Part shown: piece by piece, positions 18,488 through 25,895 of the stretch
Position numbering within the stretch: the stretch's first letter is position 1
Layout of the letters: each line of letters opens with the position of its first letter
NCBI RefSeq assembly: GCF_031458115.1
Contig: NZ_JAVDXV010000007.1
Span: 345,613 to 409,612, forward strand
Reading direction: 5' to 3'
DNA: 64,000 nucleotides
From: Pelomonas asaccharophilus_A
GTDB lineage: Bacteria; Pseudomonadota; Gammaproteobacteria; Burkholderiales; Burkholderiaceae_C
Position numbers and translations under genes: made by a program
Notes under the pieces: model-generated
Database searches by the model: none
The model's input: only the letters and a program-made list of their open reading frames with translations
Told to the model about the DNA's origin: nothing

Positions 18488-19396
18488 ATGGAAATCGCGC
18501 TCGTCATTCTGGTCATCGCGGCCATCTTCGTCATCCGCGCCGTCAAGGTGGTGCCGCAGCAGAACGCCTGGATCGTCGAGCGCCTGGGCAAGTACCACGC
18601 GACCTTGACGCCCGGCCTGAATTTCCTCGTGCCCTTCGTCGATCGCCTGGCCTACAAGCATTCGCTGAAGGAGATCCCGCTCGACGTGCCCAGCCAAGTC
18701 TGCATCACCAAGGACAACACGCAGCTCACCGTCGACGGCATTCTGTACTTCCAGGTCACTGACGCCATGCGGGCCAGCTATGGCGCCAGCAACTACGTCG
18801 TCGCGATCACCCAGCTCGCCCAGACCACGCTGCGCTCGGTCATCGGCCGCATGGAACTGGACCGCACCTTCGAGGAGCGCGACGTCATCAACAGTTCCGT
18901 CGTGCAGGCGCTGGACGAGGCCGCGCTGAACTGGGGCGTCAAGGTACTGCGCTATGAGATCAAGGACCTGACGCCACCGCCCGCCATCCTGCACTCCATG
19001 CAGGCGCAGATCACGGCCGAACGAGAGAAGCGCGCGTTGATTGCCGCGTCGGAAGGTCGTCGCCAAGAACAGATCAACATCGCCACCGGCGAGCGCGAAG
19101 CCGCGATTGCACGCTCCGAAGGCGAGAAACAGGCCGAGATCAACAAGGCCCAGGGCGAGGCGGCGGCCATCAGCGCCGTGGCAGTGGCCACGGCCGATGC
19201 CATCGGACGCATTGCACACGCCATCCAACAACCGGGCGGTGAGCAGGCCGTTCAGCTCAAGGTGGCTGAAAAGGCTGTGGACGCCTACGCGCAGTTGGCA
19301 CAGAAGAACAACACGATGATCGTGCCCGGCAACATGACCGAGGTTGCAGGTCTGATCGGCACGGCGATGGCCCTGCTCAAGAGCGGCAAGGCATAG
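18488..19396 (+). CDS. SPFH/stomatin-like protein (paraslipin, QmcA type)
   Basis: A 302-residue band-7 protein with an N-terminal membrane anchor (residues 2-18, IALVILVIAAIFVIRAV). The SPFH domain (20-180) contains GLNFLVPFVDR and QLTVDGILYFQV. A long Ala/Glu/Arg helix at 180-240 is likely a coiled coil for oligomers. The C-terminal NNTMIVPGNMTEVAGL is typical of paraslipins. It scaffolds membrane microdomains and may regulate membrane proteases; it probably acts with the NfeD protein encoded just upstream. Confidence 0.92.
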   Translation: MEIALVILVIAAIFVIRAVKVVPQQNAWIVERLGKYHATLTPGLNFLVPFVDRLAYKHSLKEIPLDVPSQVCITKDNTQLTVDGILYFQVTDAMRASYGASNYVVAITQLAQTTLRSVIGRMELDRTFEERDVINSSVVQALDEAALNWGVKVLRYEIKDLTPPPAILHSMQAQITAEREKRALIAASEGRRQEQINIATGEREAAIARSEGEKQAEINKAQGEAAAISAVAVATADAIGRIAHAIQQPGGEQAVQLKVAEKAVDAYAQLAQKNNTMIVPGNMTEVAGLIGTAMALLKSGKA

Positions 19397-19437
19397 ATCG
19401 CCGGCAGCCGCTCAGTCGGCCACTCAAAAGCAAAAAA

Positions 19438-19470
19438 GCCCGCGAGGGCCCTTTTGGGGCAATCGCGGGC
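19438..19470. terminator. bidirectional terminator between SPFH gene and luxR
   Basis: The stem gcccgcga/tcgcgggc encloses a 17-base loop. On the minus strand it is followed by ttttttgctttt, a strong U-tract for transcripts from the luxR side; on the plus strand it ends the SPFH transcript. The rest of the 19397-19703 gap holds no gene I can support. Confidence 0.65.
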
Positions 19471-19703
19471 ACAAGACGTTCGGGGGGCGCCGAACGAAAG
19501 CGATGGAGGAGTCGCTTTTCCTGGACCTCCTCGGAGGATGGGACTAACCGCCCGTGAAGGGAAAGCCGAACAACTCCGCAAGAACTTCCCAGAACGAAAC
19601 GTTGTCCATGTGTGCCATCCATCTAGCGGTGTTGAGATGGAAGTCAGTGTGTCGGACGGGGATGAAACGGAGAACTACAAACCCTTGTAGGGGCGAGAAG
19701 CCA

Positions 19704-20420
19704 TCAGAGCAGGCCGAGCTCCATGGCCTTCAACACAGCCTGCTGCTTGGTTGAAACATCCAGCAGCTTGAACAACTGCTTCATGTGGTAGTTCACCGTG
19801 TTTTCGCTGATGCCCAGCAAGCTGCCCACGACCCAGGCACTCTTGCCCTCCATCGTCAACTTGAGAATCTCGAGCTGGCGAGGAGGCAGCTTGACCTCGA
19901 CCGATGCAGCACCGCGGGAGACAAGCAGACGACCCGCGGCGTCTTGCGCATGCACCGCGAGCAATTGCAGGTCTGCAATCAAGCGATTCAACTCGACTGG
20001 ATTTTTAGGCAGGGGCGTATCGCGATCCATGCCCAGCAACAAGCGGCGGTAACCGGGCATGTGCACCCCCACCGCAACACCCGTGCGATAGCCAAAAGGC
20101 GCAACCATTTCCCAAAGCTCCCCCGCACCGGCCGTGACATAGAAGTCCTGGTCGTAGATCAGCGGTATCGACTGACGCATCAACCGTTGATGCACGGGAT
20201 CACGCTGCGCGTAGCTTGGATCGCGGGATGCCTCAAGAAAGGCCTGAGGCGTATTGCCGACTGACACGTACTCAGTCTTGCCTCCCGCCCCGCGACGCTC
20301 GATCGCCAGCACCCCAACGACCAGACCGAAGTCCAAATCACTCGCGAAGTCGATCAACCCTTGGCGAAACGACGTGAGGTCCTCCGCTTGACTGACTTGT
20401 TCGTACCGCTGGAGGTTCAT
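19704..20420 (-). CDS. LuxR-family regulator with autoinducer-binding domain (solo)
   Basis: A 238-residue protein. Residues 10-165 look like an autoinducer-binding domain: the conserved Asp-Pro pair is visible in QRDPVHQRLM, followed by FGYRTGVAVGVHMPG. The C-terminal LuxR helix-turn-helix runs from LPPRQLEILKLTMEGKSAW to NTVNYHMKQLFKLLDVSTK. Such proteins bind acyl-homoserine lactones or related signals. There is no luxI-type synthase in the window, so it would be a solo receptor listening to foreign or distant signals. A 124-residue unknown gene is divergent 77 bases away and may be a target. Confidence 0.88.
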   Translation of the reverse strand: MNLQRYEQVSQAEDLTSFRQGLIDFASDLDFGLVVGVLAIERRGAGGKTEYVSVGNTPQAFLEASRDPSYAQRDPVHQRLMRQSIPLIYDQDFYVTAGAGELWEMVAPFGYRTGVAVGVHMPGYRRLLLGMDRDTPLPKNPVELNRLIADLQLLAVHAQDAAGRLLVSRGAASVEVKLPPRQLEILKLTMEGKSAWVVGSLLGISENTVNYHMKQLFKLLDVSTKQQAVLKAMELGLL

Positions 20421-20497
20421 GCGCTACTAGGGTTGGTAGGCGCAGCGCGCCCATGCCGAACGCACACTGCAAACTGTCCAATTGACTGGAGACACGA

Positions 20498-20872
20498 ATG
20501 CAGATGGCAGCTTGGCAACTGGTGGCCTGCGAAACGGTCGTCAGGACTGTAAATGAGTTTGAAAAGATGACCCCCGATCTGCGCCAGGTCGGCAGCAGCG
20601 TTCTGGTGCACGATGCACGCTCTGGCCTGCGATCCGGCCAGGAAGTCTGGGCCGTCCTCACCGAGGGGGAAGCCATCCAGATCGCCTGGGAATGGACCGA
20701 AATCCAGCCCGACGTGGTGGCATTGTTCGACCCCATGAACATCCTGTGCAACGTGGCGCTCATCGACGGCCACGGGCATCAACTGGCGCGCTCGCGACGC
20801 ATGCTGCACTTGAACAATGTTGTGCATCGACTGGACTGGCGAGGTGCACTGGACTGGCGCAGCAGCAATTGA
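20498..20872 (+). CDS. hypothetical protein, divergent from luxR
   Basis: A 124-residue soluble protein starting MQMAAWQLVACETVVRTVNE. It contains QVGSSVLVHDARSGLRSGQE and a Trp/Ile-rich middle (AIQIAWEWTEIQPDVVALFD). There is no signal peptide or membrane segment, and I do not recognise the family. Codon use matches neighbouring genes, and the divergent 77-base gap with the luxR gene suggests a shared control region. It is followed directly by tRNA-Ser. Confidence 0.6.
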   Translation: MQMAAWQLVACETVVRTVNEFEKMTPDLRQVGSSVLVHDARSGLRSGQEVWAVLTEGEAIQIAWEWTEIQPDVVALFDPMNILCNVALIDGHGHQLARSRRMLHLNNVVHRLDWRGALDWRSSN

Positions 20873-20924
20873 CCAACGTCTCTCGAACGGGACTCACAAT
20901 GTGCGCTATGATGGCGGGCTTGCA

Positions 20925-21015
<91 letters not shown>

Positions 21016-21125
21016 GGTTGCGTCGCAACCAACCACAAGTAGCAGCACAGTTGCTCAACGTTGCTTGCAAAGTCGCCTCGCGGCTCGCAACCCGAAGCAA
21101 CTTCAAGCAAGCTCCACGTCAAAAA

Positions 21126-21145
21126 TGTGGGCTGAAGTGTGGGCT
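21126..21145 (+). repeat. paired TGTGGGCT repeats, left end (possible arm-type sites)
   Basis: Two direct copies of tgtgggct at 21126-21133 and 21138-21145, spaced 4 bases (12-bp period). The same pair, with the same spacing, occurs near the right end at 22987-23006. Their placement suggests integrase or accessory-protein binding sites. Confidence 0.5.
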
Positions 21146-21218
21146 AGAAAGTTGCGTCGCAAGGTTGCGTCCCGAGCAAGAGCGAGCACTTCGCCCCTTC
21201 TCAGGTGACAAAGATATA

Positions 21219-21241
21219 AGCCCCCTTCGAAGGGCTTTTTT
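21219..21241 (+). terminator. terminator within the left end of the element
   Basis: The hairpin agccc/gggct is followed by six T (aagggcttttttg). It lies 200 bases past the tRNA and would end the tRNA-Ser transcript now that the native terminator has been moved to 23070-23096. Confidence 0.65.
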
Positions 21242-21343
21242 GTTGCCTATGTGTGCCCTCTATCCAGCCCGGCAGCTTTCGTCAACGACGCTAGGCGGCT
21301 GGGGCCAGCGGACGCCCGCCCCACGCTCGTCGCCGACAAGCTG

Positions 21344-22865
21344 CTATTCGGGTAGCGGGACGACCCATCGCGCCTCGTCGCGCCCTCCGGATCGTCGCTG
21401 AGCACACTTTTCAAGAAGAACACCGACCACTGCGTCAAGTTGGTCCTTCTGGTCCGCACCCCGATCCCAGCGCAAGTGCCCTACCCGGCCCACCTCGTCA
21501 AATGCGCCCACTTGAACGGTGCTGAGCAGGATGGGAATAACTTCTCCACTCCGGAATCGCTCTTTGAACTGAACCGATTCGAACTTCGTCCATACCTTAC
21601 GCGGATAGGCGGGGCCGAGGACGCAAATGACCATCTGCGCCTCGGACTGGTAGATGGGGGCCAGGTACTCCTCAACGTCAGCCGCCAGTATTCGATGCTG
21701 TTCGTTGATGTCGTAGAACACTTCCAGCTCGTGCTCGCTAAGAGCCGCAAACAACGCCTCCGCCACATCGCGGTCCTCACCGGCGAAGGACAGCGCGAAG
21801 TCATAGCGCGATGGGAATTCGATCGAAATGAAGCCAACCTCTTCGGCGAACTGATGCCAAGAGAGATTCCGGATATAAAAAATGAACTGCGGATCCTGAA
21901 CTACCAATAAATGACTGGCGGGGTCGAAGTGGAGCACTTGCTGAATTTCGTCCGATGAATCGATCAAATCAGCCAGAAATCCCTTCGTCACGACCTGATG
22001 GACACTGCCGCGCTGGGCAGGATGCCGATCTGTTTCCCGCAGCGTGTTGATCGACCACGACTTACTCTGGCTCAACCAGTGAAGGAGGTGCAGGTAAGGG
22101 GCTCGCCCCTCTCGCCGCAGCTTGGTGCCTCTGGCAAACGCGACGGCACGATCATGAAACGATCTCGCGAGTTGCTCCATCACCTGAGCCTTCACCGCGT
22201 GATAGCTTTCTTCAGTCAGCCGCCGCATTTCGTCAGCCTCGTATATCTCCGCACGAAGACATGTGTTGTAGGCCAACATCTGGGCGATGTAAAAGCTTCC
22301 CTGCGAGTCCGAGATGATGTCGTTTCGGACGTTTAGCTCGATGTTCAGCGCCGCCTCACCCTTGTCAATCAACTCCTCCACCTTGTGCTCAGGGTTGGTC
22401 TCGAAGGGGATGACTTCGATGCGGTTCGCTAGGTCCCGACCAAACGAGATCAGCGACTGACCGGCGTTCGTGATTCCCAGAACCACAAGCTTGCTGTGAT
22501 CAGCAGCCTCGTCGGCCAGCGTCTTCATCAGGTCTGCAATGTCGCGCTTGGTCTTTTCCGACAGCCGATGGAAGTCGTCGATAACAACAGTTCCGAGGTC
22601 CACAGGGTTGGCCAGCATGGCCTGTATCTCGGCAACGTCTGCCTTCTTTCGGGCGGAGAGCTGTTTCACTTGATCCAGCCCCGCAGCGGCGACAGCGTTG
22701 CTAACTGCGGTCGTCTTGCCGATCCCTGACGGCCCTTCCACAACGATGCTGCGCCCCCTTGGTTCTCAGCGCAACGAGCAACCGTGGGTACTCAATAGGC
22801 TGAACGAAGGTGTACGTTGGCGGGCCGGAGCGGACGAAGACTTCTTGAAGCTGTGGCTTTTGCAT
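21344..22865 (-). pseudogene. P-loop ATPase with C-terminal TIR domain, frameshifted
   Basis: A predicted NTPase-TIR fusion, like anti-phage signalling or NADase proteins. From the ATG at 22865 the frame reads MQKPQLQEVFVRSGPPTYTF and ends LLVALRTKG; it then runs into five G (minus strand, 22754-22758). Removing one G joins it to RSIVVEGPSGIGKTTAV and gives a continuous 506-residue protein. Without that change only the part from GTG 22741 (465 residues) is readable, and it lacks the beta-strand before the Walker A motif. VDLGTVVIDDFHRL is the likely Walker B. The TIR domain occupies about the last 150 residues: YDFALSFAGEDRDVAEALF, VFYDINEQHRILAADVEEYL and VWTKFESVQF, the last with the likely catalytic Glu. 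Cause: mutation, phase variation or sequencing error. Confidence 0.75.
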
Positions 22866-22986
22866 GGCGTGGCTCTATTGCATTGGCGATGGTAATGCCT
22901 CGACCAGCCTGCGAGTCGTCGCCGCTAAGGCACGCTTGGCGAGAGGCGCGCAGAGAGCCGGGAACGGCTTTAGGACAAGGCAAAAG

Positions 22987-23006
22987 TGTGGGCTGGAATG
23001 TGGGCT
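22987..23006 (+). repeat. paired TGTGGGCT repeats, right end
   Basis: Copies of tgtgggct at 22987-22994 and 22999-23006 have the same orientation and spacing as the left pair at 21126-21145. The surrounding sequence differs, so the pair is not simply part of a long duplication. Confidence 0.5.
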
Positions 23007-23046
23007 GGCAGAATCTAAGTTGTTGATTGCCCTACAGTCTGGAAAG

Positions 23047-23061
23047 CCGCCCTCTCCGCCA
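23047..23061 (+). repeat. putative attR, duplicate of tRNA-Ser 3' end
   Basis: An exact 15-base copy of the tRNA-Ser 3' end including CCA, without the rest of the tRNA, directly followed by the hairpin terminator at 23070. Confidence 0.65.
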
Positions 23062-23069
23062 AGCATAAT

Positions 23070-23096
23070 CGGGCCCGCCAGGGCCCGTTTTGCTTT
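23070..23096 (+). terminator. likely original tRNA-Ser terminator
   Basis: The stem cgggccc/gggcccg with loop gcca is followed by ttttgcttt. It stands 9 bases past the duplicated tRNA end, the spacing expected for a native tRNA terminator. Confidence 0.75.
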
Positions 23097-23232
23097 CTGC
23101 ACCCTTCAAAGACCATCGCGCAACCGCAATTCACCCCCCAAAAGGTGCAGTTCGTCGCGCAGCGCTGGATTAACGGGGCCGCGTGCTGAAAACTGCTTCC
23201 ATATCTGGTCGTCAGAGTGGCTGGGGTTGAAG

Positions 23233-23484
23233 ATGAAAAAGCTGTTCAAGGGATGGGTTTGTCTTGGCCTGACGTTGGGCCTGCTTGCGGGCGGCCTGCC
23301 TGTGCAGGCCAGCGAGGTGGTCAAGTTGGCACGACTGGTCGTCAGCGGCAAGCGCAGCCCGAGCGAGACACCGCGCACCGCACCAACCGAAACGCGCTCG
23401 GGGGGGAGCAGCCAAACACAAGGCGCAGGCGGCGGCAGCGATGATGCCGGCACAGCACCAACACCCCAACGTGGTGTCTCTTAA
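23233..23484 (+). CDS. small secreted protein of unknown function
   Basis: An 83-residue protein. MKKLFKGWVCLGLTLGLLAG is a clear signal peptide, with a likely cut after VQA (about residue 27). The mature part begins SEVVKLARLVVSGKR and then becomes a disordered Ser/Thr/Pro/Gly-rich tail ending GGGSDDAGTAPTPQRGVS. The open frame extends far upstream but has no start or family likeness there, so the ATG at 23233 is chosen. It has no partner gene: it lies between the tRNA-Ser element and the tRNA cluster. The function is unknown. Confidence 0.6.
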   Translation: MKKLFKGWVCLGLTLGLLAGGLPVQASEVVKLARLVVSGKRSPSETPRTAPTETRSGGSSQTQGAGGGSDDAGTAPTPQRGVS

Positions 23485-23525
23485 CCAAACACCACAGGCC
23501 TGAGCGAAAGCCGCAGGCCCAATGA

Positions 23526-23562
23526 AAAATGCGCTGCAATCCAATGGATTGCAGCGCATTTT
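23526..23562. terminator. long bidirectional hairpin between small gene and tRNA cluster
   Basis: A perfect 17-bp stem (starts aaaatgcgctgc, ends gcagcgcatttt) with a 3-base loop. The A/T ends make it work as a terminator for the plus-strand small gene and for the minus-strand tRNAs. Confidence 0.8.
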
Positions 23563-23568
23563 GTATTG

Positions 23569-23645
23569 TGGCGGAGTGGACGGGGCTCGAACCCGCGACC
23601 CCCGGCGTGACAGGCCGGTATTCTAACCAACTGAACTACCACTCC
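23569..23645 (-). tRNA. tRNA-Asp (GTC), copy 1
   Basis: A 77-base tRNA with encoded CCA; acceptor ggagtgg/ccactcc, anticodon loop ctGTCac, T-arm gcgggttcgagcccc. It is the distal gene of the downstream Ala-Glu-Asp unit. Its sequence matches copy 2 at 24012-24088. Confidence 0.97.
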
Positions 23646-23725
23646 GCGTGGGATGAATTCGATACCGTCTTTCGACCATATCCAAGCTCATCAAACTCGC
23701 CCGTCTTGCAACGGGATTACCAACC

Positions 23726-23801
23726 TGGCATCCCCTAGGGGATTCGAACCCCTGTAGCCACCGTGAAAGGGTGGTGTCCTAGGCCTCTAGACGAAGGGGA
23801 C
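23726..23801 (-). tRNA. tRNA-Glu (TTC), copy 1
   Basis: A 76-base tRNA with encoded CCA and anticodon TTC (ccctTTCacgg). It differs from copy 2: the 3' acceptor strand reads aggggat rather than aggggac, giving a G1:U72 wobble, and the variable region is also changed. Confidence 0.96.
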
Positions 23802-23850
23802 ATAACCTTTCGATTTCAAATCACGCTGCCCAACAAACCGTAGTTTGTTT

Positions 23851-23926
<76 letters not shown>

Positions 23927-23959
23927 ATGGAGCGTGATTCAAAACAATCTTCAAAAACA

Positions 23960-23981
23960 AACGGCCAATAAATTGGCCGTT
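23960..23981 (-). terminator. intrinsic terminator between the two tRNA units
   Basis: The stem aacggccaa/ttggccgtt has a 4-base loop and on the minus strand is followed by tgtttttg. It ends the upstream Ala-Glu-Asp transcript, so the downstream unit may need its own promoter. Confidence 0.75.
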
Positions 23982-24011
23982 CATTTTATCGGGCAAACCC
24001 GACGGAATCCT

Positions 24012-24088
24012 TGGCGGAGTGGACGGGGCTCGAACCCGCGACCCCCGGCGTGACAGGCCGGTATTCTAACCAACTGAACTACCACTCC
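24012..24088 (-). tRNA. tRNA-Asp (GTC), copy 2
   Basis: The 77-base gene is identical to copy 1, and the first 24 bases downstream of the two copies are also identical, showing a recent tandem duplication. Confidence 0.97.
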
Positions 24089-24187
24089 GCGTGGGATGAA
24101 TTCGATACCGTCTCTCAACAATATCCAAGCTCATCAAACTCGCCCGTCTTGCGACGGGATTGTCAAATTCTGTCTTTCGACAGTATT

Positions 24188-24263
24188 TGGCGTCCCCTAG
24201 GGGATTCGAACCCCTGTAATCACCGTGAAAGGGTGGTGTCCTAGGCCTCTAGACGAAGGGGAC
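24188..24263 (-). tRNA. tRNA-Glu (TTC), copy 2
   Basis: A 76-base tRNA with a standard acceptor (gtcccct/aggggac) and CCA. It lies about 200 bases downstream of gltX, the gene for its synthetase, on the same strand. Confidence 0.97.
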
Positions 24264-24310
24264 TAATCCTTCACACTTGAACTGCGCCACTTGAATCTCT
24301 TGCGAGATTT

Positions 24311-24386
<76 letters not shown>

Positions 24387-24447
24387 TGCGTTGCCGATTT
24401 CGTTGTTACCAACTCTTCGTTAACGGCGCTGTTCAAGCGAGACCAAG

Positions 24448-24477
24448 AGTATATGACGAATTTCAGAGAGATTGCAA
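24448..24477 (-). promoter_or_regulatory. putative sigma-70 promoter for tRNA unit
   Basis: On the minus strand TTGCAA (24477-24472) is followed after 18 bases by TATACT (24453-24448). The -35 box lies inside the 3' end of gltX, and transcription would start about 50 bases before tRNA-Ala copy 2. Confidence 0.5.
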
Positions 24478-25863
24478 GCGATCGAGAACTTTTTTCTTGT
24501 CGAAGTGCTCCAGCACCGCGTCCAGCGAAGGTGTCTGTGCACGACCGCACACGACAACCCGCACCGGCACGGCCAGTTGCGGCATCTTCAACCCGGCCGC
24601 CGTCAGTGTTTCCTTCAGGACTTGCTGGATCACGACCTTGTTCCATTCGCCAAGAGCCGCCAGCCGGTCGGCCAGTGCTTTCAGAACCGGCCGGATGCTG
24701 TCGGTGACGTGCGTGGCGAGGTCTTCGGCGGACGGCGCCACCGGGGCGAAGTACATCGACAGCCAGTCAGCCAAGATCGCCACCGTGGCGCAGCGATCCT
24801 TGAAGAGGCCGATCTTGGCTTGCACGTCAGCCACGGTCACCACGATGCCCTTGGCGGCCAGTTGCTCCACCACCAATTCAGCCAGGCGAGCCTCGTCGAT
24901 GTGCTTCACATAGTGGCTGTTGACCCAATCCAGCTTGGCCGGATCCCACTGAGCGGGACTCTTGGACAGATGGCTGCCGTCGAACCAACTGATCATCTGC
25001 TCTGCGGAGAACAGCTCATCGTCGCCATGGCTCCAGCCCAGGCGAGCGAGGTAGTTCAACATGCCCTCAGGCAGGTAGCCATTGGCTGCGTAGTCCATCA
25101 CGCTGACCGCGCCACGACGCTTGGATAGCTTCAACCCGTCATCGCCCAGGATGATGGGCAGGTGGCCGAAAGACGGCAGCGGCGCGCCCAGCGCGTTGAA
25201 GATGTTGATCTGCCACGGCGTGTTGTTGACATGCTCGTCGCCGCGGAACACGTGGCTGATGCGCATGTCCCAGTCATCGACGACGACGGCGAAGTTGTAG
25301 GTGGGCACACCGTCCGTGCGGGCGATGATGAGGTCGTCGATCTCGCGGTTGTTGATGGTGATCGGGCCTTTGACGAGATCGTTCCAGGTCACGTCTCCCT
25401 CAATGGGGTTGGCAAAACGGATGACCGGCTTCACGCCGTCGGGCGGTGTCGGCAGCGTCTTGCCCGGCTCGGGGCGCCAGCGGCGGTCATACAGCGTCTT
25501 CTGGCCGCGGGCCTTCTGTGCCTCGCGCATCTCGTCCAGCTCCTCGGGCGTCGCATAGCAGCGGTAGGCCTTGCCTTGGGCGATGAGCAGGTCGATGACA
25601 GCCTGGTAGCGGTCCAGGCGCTGCATCTGATAGATCGGTCCTTCGTCATAGCCCAGGCCCAGCCAGTTCATCGCCGCGATGATCTGGTCGACCGAGTCCT
25701 GCGTGGAGCGAGCGACGTCGGTGTCCTCGATGCGCAACACAAACTCGCCGCCGTGATGACGGGCAAATGCCCACGAGTACAGCGCCGTGCGGGCCGTGCC
25801 CAGGTGCAGGAAGCCGGTCGGCGATGGCGCAATGCGCGTGCGGATCTTGTCGAAGGAACTCAT
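24463..25863 (-). CDS. gltX: glutamyl-tRNA synthetase
   Basis: A 466-residue class I synthetase that charges tRNA-Glu. The HIGH-type motif is in RIAPSPTGFLHLGTARTAL (residues 8-26), and the KMSKS-type motif is LKLSKRRGA near residue 245. FRGDEHVNNTPWQ near 210 is conserved. The anticodon-binding region makes up the C-terminal third. The ATG at 25863 (MSSFDKIRTRIAP) is preferred to an upstream one at 25896 that overlaps purF. It follows purF by 32 bases and is followed by tRNA-Glu genes. The long cluster transcript may end here. Confidence 0.96.
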   Translation of the reverse strand: MSSFDKIRTRIAPSPTGFLHLGTARTALYSWAFARHHGGEFVLRIEDTDVARSTQDSVDQIIAAMNWLGLGYDEGPIYQMQRLDRYQAVIDLLIAQGKAYRCYATPEELDEMREAQKARGQKTLYDRRWRPEPGKTLPTPPDGVKPVIRFANPIEGDVTWNDLVKGPITINNREIDDLIIARTDGVPTYNFAVVVDDWDMRISHVFRGDEHVNNTPWQINIFNALGAPLPSFGHLPIILGDDGLKLSKRRGAVSVMDYAANGYLPEGMLNYLARLGWSHGDDELFSAEQMISWFDGSHLSKSPAQWDPAKLDWVNSHYVKHIDEARLAELVVEQLAAKGIVVTVADVQAKIGLFKDRCATVAILADWLSMYFAPVAPSAEDLATHVTDSIRPVLKALADRLAALGEWNKVVIQQVLKETLTAAGLKMPQLAVPVRVVVCGRAQTPSLDAVLEHFDKKKVLDRLQSL

Positions 25864-25895
25864 TCGGAACTCAGTGTCTTGTGGGTCGTCACGCA

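Noticed and set aside
19454..19690. 78-residue plus-strand frame after the SPFH gene
   Set aside because: It begins inside a terminator hairpin, has no ribosome site and no recognisable pattern.
19397..20497. luxI-type synthase partner for the LuxR protein
   Set aside because: Neither neighbour resembles an acyl-homoserine lactone synthase.
21016..23046. Search for an integrase or excisionase gene in the tRNA-Ser element
   Set aside because: All frames were considered. Only the ATPase-TIR gene has coding character; the remaining short frames are shadows.
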